Assembly (NCBI GenBank): GCA_002189035.1
Contig: NEEC01000122.1
Span: 1 to 29,219 of the forward strand
Direction of reading: 5' to 3'
Source: Utricularia gibba
Lineage: Eukaryota; Streptophyta; Magnoliopsida; Lamiales; Lentibulariaceae
DNA: 29,219 nt
Shown here: positions 22,438-29,219 of the stretch, one piece after another
Position numbering within the stretch: position 1 is the first letter of the stretch
How the letters are laid out: each line of letters opens with the position of its first letter
The notes under the pieces: generated by a model
What the model was told of the DNA's origin: nothing
The model's input: only the letters and a program-made list of their open reading frames with translations
Database searches by the model: none
Program-made: the position numbers and the translations under genes

Positions 22438-24343
22438 ACATACGTCTTGCATGTCAAAAATCACATTCGCATCGAGTCAGGTGTCCCGAGTCACATTTTC
22501 GCGAACGTGGTGGCCACTTCGTTGCACATCTGAAGGCTAATATAAGGCAATCTTTCGAGCATTTGTGCCCTCGGACGAACAAGTTCTCAACACGAAAGAA
22601 GACCGGCTTCGAAACGAACAACATGAGCTTCGAAATAACGAGTATGATAAATGTGAAATCCAACACATGTCCCACATACTTGCATGTCAAAAATCACATT
22701 CGCATCGAGTCAGGTGTCCCGAGTCACATTTTCGCGAACGTGGTGGCCACTTCGTTGCACATCTGAAGGCTAATATAAGGCAATCTTTCGAGCATTTGTG
22801 CTCCTCGGACGAACAAGTTCTCAACACGAAAGAAGACGGCTCGGAACGAGCTTCGAAACGGTATGATATGTGCAACATGACTCATCACCTTGCAAGATAT
22901 CCACTCGATACCGAAGAGTGCACGAGGCCACCATGAGGTTGTGGCTAGGACACACCCTTAAATGATCATCTCGAAATCCAAATTTCACATCGTCCCATGA
23001 AATACATATGTCTTGCATGTCAAAAATCACATTCGCATCGAGTCAGGTGTCCCCACATTTTCGCGAACGTGGTGGCCACTTCGTTGCACATCTGAAGGCT
23101 AATATAAGGCAATCTTTCGAGCATTTGTGCAGCCTCGGACAACGAGGAAGAGGCCGGAACCTTCGATATGAGGTTGTTGCAAGGCTTCGAGGTTTGCATG
23201 ACGAGGCCACCCTATGATTCGAAATCAACATCTTAAATGATCATCTTTCGCATCGACGAACAAGTCCACAAATTGCAAGGATTCACGAGCGACAACATCG
23301 TCCCATCTGAAAATACATACGTCTCCTCGGACGAACAAGTTCTCAACACGAAAGAAGACGGCTCGGAACGAGCTTCGAAACGGTATGATATGTGCAACAT
23401 GACTCATCACCGTTCGCAAGATATCCACTCGATACCGAAGAGTGCACGAGGCCACCATGAGGTGTGGCTAGGGACACATCTTAAATGATCATCTCGAAAT
23501 CCAAATTTCACATCGTCCCATGAAATACATACGTCTTGCATGTCAAAAATCACATTCGCATCGAGTCAGGTGTCCCGAGTCACATTTTCGCGACGTGGTG
23601 GCCACTTCGTTGCACATCTGAAGGCTAATATAAGGCAATCTTTCGAGCATTTGTGCTCGGACGAACAAGTTCTCAACACGAAAGAAGACGGCTCGGAACG
23701 AGCTTCGAAACGGTATGATATGTGCAACATGACTCATCACCGTTGCAAGATATCCACTCGATACCGAAGAGTGCACGAGGCCACCATGAGGTTGTGGCTA
23801 GGGACACACCCATGATCATCTCGAAATCCAAAATTTCACATCGTCCCATGAAATACATATGTCTTGCATGTCAAAAATCACATTCGCATCGAGTCAGGTG
23901 TCCCGAGTCACATTTTCGCGAATGGTGGCCACTTCGTTGCACATCTGAAGGCTAATATAAGGCAATCTTTCGAGCATTTGTGCCTCCTCGGACGAACAAG
24001 TTCTCAACACGAAAGAAGACCGGCTCGGAACGAGCTTCGAAACGGTATGATATGTGCAACATGACTCATCACCGTTGCAAGATATCCACTCGATACCGAA
24101 GAGTGCACGAGGCCACCATGAGGTTGTGGCTAGGGACACACCCTGAGATCATCACATCGTCTTACATCTCGTCTTGCATGAATACATATGCATCGAGTCA
24201 GGTGTCAGGTGTCCGAGTCACATTTTCGCGAACGTGGTGGCCACTTCGTTGCACATCTGAAGGCTAATATAAGGCAATCTTTCGAGCATTTGTGCAGCCT
24301 CGGAAGACCGAACAAGGTTGCTCAACATCGAAGAGATAGACAC
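22438..24343 (+). repeat. Ordered block becoming family C
   Basis: Units or near-complete units start at about 22438 (second half only), 22848, 23360, 23690 and 24022. Family C marks are CATACGTC (22440, 23527), the ATGGCATC-deleted junction (22952), TCGTCCCATG with three C, and GACGG closing units. Two breaks occur: 22606-22680, where CTTCGAAACG is followed by a scrambled first half, and 23139-23322, which keeps only scattered words (GAGGCC, AACATCTTAAATGATC) before resuming at the hinge. Confidence 0.88.
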
Positions 24344-25870
24344 GGCTCGGACACGAATGCTTCGAAACGGCAATACATGTGCATATGTCGCAACATGACT
24401 CCATCACCGTTGCAAGATATCCACTCGATACCGAAGAGTGCACGAGGCCACCATGAGGTTGTGGCTAGGGACACACCCATTAAATGATCATCTCGAAATC
24501 CAAAATTTCACATCGTCCCATGAAATACATACGTCTTGCATGTCAAAAATCACATTCGCATCGAGTCAGGTGTCCCGAGTCACATTTTCGCGAACGTTGC
24601 ATGTGGCAATCCCGAGCATTCGTTGCCACATCTGAAGGCTAATATAAGGCAATCTTTCGAGCATTTGTGCAGCTCGGACGAACAAGTTCTCAACACGAAA
24701 GAAGACCGGCTCGGAACGAGCTTCGAAACGGTATGATATGTGCAACATGACTCATCACCGTTGCAAGATATCCACTCGATACCGAAGAGTGCACGAGGCC
24801 ACCATGAGGTGTGGCTAGGGACACACCCTTAAATGATCATCTCGAAATCCAAAATTCTCAACATCGTCCCATGAAACTTTGCACATCGACGTCTTTGCAT
24901 GTCAAAAATCTCAACATTTCGCATCATATGAGTCAAGGATGGTGCCCGAGTCACATTTTCGCGAACGTCTTGGTGGCCCGACTTCGTTGCACACATCTGA
25001 AGGCTAATATAAGGCAATCTTTCGAGCATTTGTGCTCTCGCTCGAGACGAACAAACGTTGGCTCACACAAGGCGAACCGAGAACGACCGAGCTCGGAACG
25101 AGCTTCGAAACGGTATGATCACATGTGCAACATCGACTGCAATCTAGCACTTTCGAAATCAACGATGAAATACCATGACTCGCATATCCGAACCGAAGTG
25201 CACGAGGCCACCATGAGGTGATCGGCTGAAACGGCATGACACACCATCAGTGGCCATCTTAAGGCCACTGATCTATGGCATCGAAATCCAAAATTTCACA
25301 TCGTCCCATGAAATACATACGCATCATCTGCATCGTCAAAATTTCATCCACATTCGCATCTTTCGAGTCAGGTGTCCCGAGTCACATTTTCGCGAAGGCG
25401 TGAGTTGTGCCACTTCGAAATTTCGCACATCTGCAAGGCTAACATGATAACATCTGGCAATCATCTTCGAGCATTTGTGCAGCCTCGGACGAACAAGTTC
25501 TCAACGACGAACAGAAACGACGGCTCGGAACGAGCTTCGAAACGGTATGATATGTGCAACATGACTCATCACCGTTCGCACAGATAATCCACATCAGATC
25601 ACCGAACGAGTGCATGTCGAGGCCCACCATGAAGGTTGTTGTGGCTAGGGACACACCCATCTTCGAAATGATCATACTCGCAAATCCAATAATGTTCACA
25701 TCGTCCCATGAAAATACATACGTCTTGCATGTCAAAAATCACATTCGCATCGAGTCAGGTGTCCCGAGTCACATTTTCGCGAACCACTTCGTTGCACATC
25801 TGAAGGCTAATATAAGGCCTTTCGACATTTGTGCAGCCTCGGACGAACAAGTGCACGATTCTGAAGGCTG
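24344..25870 (+). repeat. Expanded monomers with many small insertions
   Basis: Units start at 24344, 24708, 25091 and 25522. Unlike other disturbed zones, monomer order is kept but one to five extra bases are inserted at many points. Examples are GAACGTCTTGGTGGCCCGAC near 24963, TGCACACATCTGAAG near 24989, GGCCCACCATGAAGG near 25621 and TCCAATAATGTTCAC near 25685. The units are consequently longer (383 bp at 24708 and 431 bp at 25091). The 24605 region has an insertion-rearrangement in GTTGCATGTGGC. The unit from 25522 loses its hinge end at about 25815-25865. Confidence 0.82.
25246..25272. other. Perfect 10-bp inverted repeat, 7-base loop
   Basis: ATCAGTGGCC (25246-25255) is followed by ATCTTAA and the exact reverse complement GGCCACTGAT (25263-25272). 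The normal monomer has no such structure here. CATCTTAA is the usual word, but both flanks are new, so the dyad arose in this copy. It lies in the expanded zone. It has no T-run, so it does not look like a bacterial terminator; it might mark a foldback template switch or a cruciform-prone site. Confidence 0.85.
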
Positions 25871-28013
25871 ACTCATCACCGTTCGCAAGATATCCACTCG
25901 ATACCGAAGAGTGCACGAGGCCACCATGAGTGTGGCTAGGGACACACCCTTAAATGATCATCTCGAAATCCAAAATTTCACATCGTCCCATGCATCCTGT
26001 CGGAGTCGAACAAGTTGGCTTCACACTGACTAATATAAGGCAATCTTTCGAGCATTTGTGCAGCCTCGGACGAACAAGTTCTCAACACGAAAGAAGACCG
26101 GCTCGGAACGAGCTTCGAAACGGTATGATATGTGCAACATGACTCATCACCGTTGCAAGATATCCACTCGATACCGAAGAGTGCACGAGGCCACCATGAG
26201 GTTGTGGCTAGGGACACACCCTTAAATGATCATCTCGAAATCCAAAATTTCACATCGTCCCATGAAATACATACGTCTTGCATGTCAAAAATCACATTCG
26301 CATCGAGTCAGGTGTCCCGAGTCAATTTTCGCGATCACACATCTCGGCATCGAGCATCAGCCTCGTGAAAGAAGACCGGCTCGGAACGAGCTTCGAAACG
26401 GTATTATGTGCAACATGACTCATCACCGTTGCAAGATATCGATGAAGAGTGCACGCCACCATGAGGTGTGGCGTTGCACAAATCTGTCCCAAAATACATA
26501 CGTCTTGCATGTCAAAAATCACATTCGCATCGAGTCAGGTGTCCGAGTCACATTTTCGCGAATGTGGTGGCGAGAAGGCAATTAAGGCAATGTTTGTGCT
26601 CTCTCGGAACAAGTTCTTCAACACGAAAAAGAAGACCGGCGGAACGACGAGCGAAACGGTATGATATGTGCATGTGTTCATGACTCATCACCGTTCGGCA
26701 TCTTAAATGATCATCTCGAAATCCACTCGATACCATCTGAAGAACGAGCTGCCACTCGACACGAGGCCACCATGAGGTTGGCTAGGGACACACCCATAGG
26801 GACACACCCACACCCTTAAATGAGTCACATTTTCGCGAACGTGGTGGCCACTTCGTTGCACATCTGAAGGCTAATATAAGGCAATCTTTCGAGCATTTGT
26901 GCCTCGGACGAACAAGTTCTCAACACGAAAGAAACGAGCTTCGAAACGGTTTCACATCGTCCCATGAAATTCTCAACACGAAAGAAGACCGGCTCGGAAC
27001 GAGCTTCGAAACGGTATGATATGTGCATCATCACCGTTTGCACCACTCGATACCGAAGAGTGCACGAGGCCACCATGAGGTGCATGTCAAAATCACTGAA
27101 GGCTAATATAAGGCAATCTTTCGAGCATTTCTCAACACGAAAGAAGACCGGCTCGCATGATATGTGCAACATGACGTTTGCAAGATATCCACTCGATACC
27201 GAGTCAGGTCAAAAATCACATTCGTCCCGAGTCACATTTCGCGAAGATATCCACTCGATACCGAAGAGTGTGGTGGCCCCGAGTCACATTTTCGCGACGT
27301 GGTGGCCACTTCGTTGCACATCTGAAGGCTTCGAACAAGTTCTCAACACGAAAGAAGACCGGCTCGGAACGAGCTTCGAAACGGTATGATATGTGCAACA
27401 TGACTCATCACCGTTCGCAAGATATCCACTCGATACCGAAGAGTGCACGAGGCCACCATGAGGTTGTGGCTAGGGACACACCTTAAATGATCATCTCGGC
27501 ATGAAATACATACGTCTTGCATCTCAGGTTCGAGCATTTGTGGCCTCATCTCGGTCCCATGAAATACATATGTCTTGCATGTCACGCGAACAAGATATGT
27601 GCAACATTCTCAATCTTAAATGATCATCTCGAAATCACCATGAAATACATATGAAAAAGTCACATTTCGCGAACGTGGTGGCCACATCTGAAGGCTAATA
27701 TAAGCTCGGAACGAGCTTCGAAACGGTATGATATGTGCAACATGACTTTGCATCACCGATTGCAAGATATCTAATATAAGGCAATCTTTCGAGCACTCAA
27801 CATGACTCATCACCGAAGATACCACACCCATGGCATCTTAAATGAAGTCTTGCATGTCAAAATCACATTCGCATCGAGTCAGGTGTCCCGCACGAGTGGT
27901 GGCCACTTCGCCAGCATTTGTGCAGCATTCTCAACACGAACGGTTTCGTGGCTAGGCATGTCAAAAATCACATTCGCATCGAGTCACACCCATTCTCAAC
28001 ACGAAAGAAGACC
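25871..28013 (+). repeat. Compressed and shuffled monomer fragments
   Basis: Near-full pieces are at 25880-25995, 26034-26330 and 27341-27495. Elsewhere short words recur at spacings far below a monomer: GCTTCGAAACGG near 26939, 27004 and 27370; CAACACGAAAG near 26920, 26972, 27127 and 27341; CACTCGATACCGA near 27046, 27190 and 27251. Order along the monomer is usually preserved within a fragment, but large parts are skipped between fragments. The stretch 26760-26820 doubles TAGGGACACACCC. No sequence foreign to the repeat of more than about 20 bp is evident. Confidence 0.83.
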
Positions 28014-29219
28014 GGCTCGGAACGAGCTTCGAAACGGTATGATATGTGCAACATGACTCATCACCGTTTGCAAGATATCCACTCGATACCGAAGAGTGCA
28101 CGAGGCCACCATGAGGTGGTGGCTAGGGACACACCCTTTAAATGATCATCTCGAAATCCAAATTTCACATCGTCCCATGAAATACATATGTCTTGCATGT
28201 CAAAAATCACATTCGCATCGAGTCAGGTGTCCCGAGTCACATTTTCGCGAACGTGGTGGCCACTTCGTTGCACATCTGAAGGCTAATATAAGGCAATCTT
28301 TCGAGCATTTGTGCAGCCTCGGACGAACAAGTTCTCAACACGAAAGAAGACCGGCTCGGAACGAGCTTCGAAACGGTATGATATGTGCAACATGACTCAT
28401 CACCGTTCGCAAGATATCCACTCGATACCGAAGAGTGCACGAGGCCACCATGAGGTTGTGGCTAGGGACACACCCTTAAATGATCATCTCGAAATCCAAA
28501 ATTTCACATCGTCCCATGAAATACATACGTCTTGCATGTCAAAAATCACATTCGCATCGAGTCAGGTGTCCCGAGTCACATTTTCGCGAACGTGGTGGCC
28601 ACTTCGTTGCACATCTGAAGGCTAATATAAGGCAATCTTTCGAGCATTTGTGCAGCCTCGGACGAACAAGTTCTCAACACGAAAGAAGACGGCTCGGAAC
28701 GAGCTTCGAAACGGTATGATATGTGCAACATGACTCATCACCGTTCGCAAGATATCCACGATACCGAAGAGTGCACGAGGCCACCATGAGGTTGTGGCTA
28801 GGGACACACCCTTAAATGATCATCTCGAAATCCAAAATTTCACATCGTCCCATGAAATACATACGTCTTGCATGTCAAAATCACATTCGCATCGAGTCAG
28901 GTGTCCCGAGTCACATTTTCGCGAACGTGGTGGCCACTTCGTTGCACATCTGAAGGCTAATATAAGGCAATCTTTCGAGCATTTGTGCAGCCTCGGACGA
29001 ACAAGTTCTCAACACGAAAGAAGACCGGCTCGGAACGAGCTTCGAAACGGTATGATATGTGCAACATGACTCATCACCGTTCGCAAGATATCCACTCGAT
29101 ACCGAAGAGTGCACGAGGCCACCATGAGGTTGTGGCTAGGGACACACCATGGCATCTTAAATGATCATCTCGAAATCCAAAATTTCACATCGTCCCATGA
29201 AATACATACGTCTTGCATG
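28014..29219 (+). repeat. Ordered block, family C monomers, open at right edge
   Basis: Units start at 28014, 28353, 28691 and 29027, the last cut by the window end. Unit length is 336-339 bp, about 6 bp below the A and B families, because ACACACCC joins directly to TTAAATG. Hinge is GTGCAGCCTCGGAC, combining the CAG of family A with the CTCGG of family B. The final unit again has ACACACCATGGCATC, so the deleted junction is not fixed even at this end. Confidence 0.94.
28353..28690 (+). repeat. Representative family C monomer
   Basis: This is a 338-bp unit with CACCGTTCGCAAG, the ATGGCATC-deleted junction, TCGTCCCATG, CATACGTC instead of the palindrome ACATATGT, intact TTCGCGAA and GTGGCCAC, hinge GTGCAGCCTCGGAC and closing GAC. 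It serves as the type copy for the right-hand end. Confidence 0.9.

Larger units (their letters stand above)
1..29219 (+). repeat. Satellite DNA array, ~344-bp monomer, family not recognised
   Basis: The whole window is built from one sequence unit repeated head to tail in one orientation. Unit starts, taken at the word GGCTCGGAACGAGCTTCG, recur every 330-346 bp wherever the array is ordered, and even the disturbed stretches are made almost entirely of words from this unit. I saw no inverted block. Monomer length is about two nucleosome repeats, a common size for eukaryotic satellites. CpG is frequent, and base composition is moderate (mid-40s % GC by eye). No coding constraint is visible: unit lengths vary by one to several bases without respecting frame, and all frames contain stops within the unit. 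I infer heterochromatic nuclear DNA. Whether it is centromeric, pericentromeric or subtelomeric cannot be read from the sequence. Confidence 0.97.

Noticed and set aside
25246-25272. Rho-independent terminator
   Set aside because: The hairpin has no following T-run, no gene upstream, and lies in eukaryote-like satellite DNA.
83-29114. Many open frames of 60-180 codons on both strands
   Set aside because: They translate the same few repeat segments in different frames, end at stops within each unit, and shift frame with one-base length changes. No start context, domain or codon bias is visible. Dual-strand openness follows from the composition of the repeat.
1-29219. CRISPR array
   Set aside because: Repeats are far too long and directly contiguous, and there are no unique spacers between short repeats and no cas genes.
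1-29219. Ribosomal DNA spacer subrepeats
   Set aside because: No rRNA gene sequence, promoter array or terminator pattern is seen anywhere in the 29 kb.

Overview
The window is a single block of tandemly repeated, non-coding satellite DNA. One monomer of about 344 bp repeats head to tail on the same strand from base 1 to base 29219, roughly 85 monomer equivalents. I found no credible protein-coding gene, tRNA, rRNA, transposon or CRISPR array. Every open frame is a short translation of the same monomer and is broken by stops inside each repeat. Long tandem arrays of a repeat this long, with variant families and local homogenisation, point to a eukaryotic nuclear genome (pericentromeric, centromeric or subtelomeric heterochromatin). 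A plant is plausible, but nothing here fixes the taxon, and I do not recognise the satellite family.

Layout. (1) 1-8108: 24 ordered monomers of 330-346 bp, mostly family A, recognised by a hinge reading GTGCAGCC(C)CGGAC followed by GATTGG or GATGG. (2) 8109-12367: a transition to family B (hinge GTGCCTCCTCGGAC, then GACCGG), with truncated, internally duplicated and compressed units and one stretch with no resemblance to the monomer (9701-9753). (3) 12368-16095: the most homogeneous part, with family B units of mostly 329-345 bp, some almost identical. (4) 16096-22437: an eroded zone in which canonical units alternate with scrambled ones, including an insert with a hairpin at 16314-16404. (5) 22438-24343: ordered units drifting to family C (CATACGTC, loss of ATGGCATC, hinge GTGCAGCCTCGGAC). 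(6) 24344-28013: two kinds of disturbed monomer, an expanded zone with small insertions (24.3-25.9 kb) and a compressed zone of short overlapping fragments (25.9-28.0 kb). (7) 28014-29219: ordered family C again, running off the right edge.

The main results concern the repeat itself. The 344-bp monomer appears to be an ancient dimer, because its two halves share a collinear series of words. It carries four 8-bp perfect palindromes and a perfect bZIP (GCN4/AP-1 type) site, ATGACTCAT, within its best preserved core. The A, B and C families differ by linked alleles, and there are traces of higher-order repetition. Many differences between units are one-base length changes or small indels rather than substitutions, so part of the irregularity may be long-read or assembly error. 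This should be settled before the disturbed zones are read as biology. I found no evidence for a new gene system in the window.
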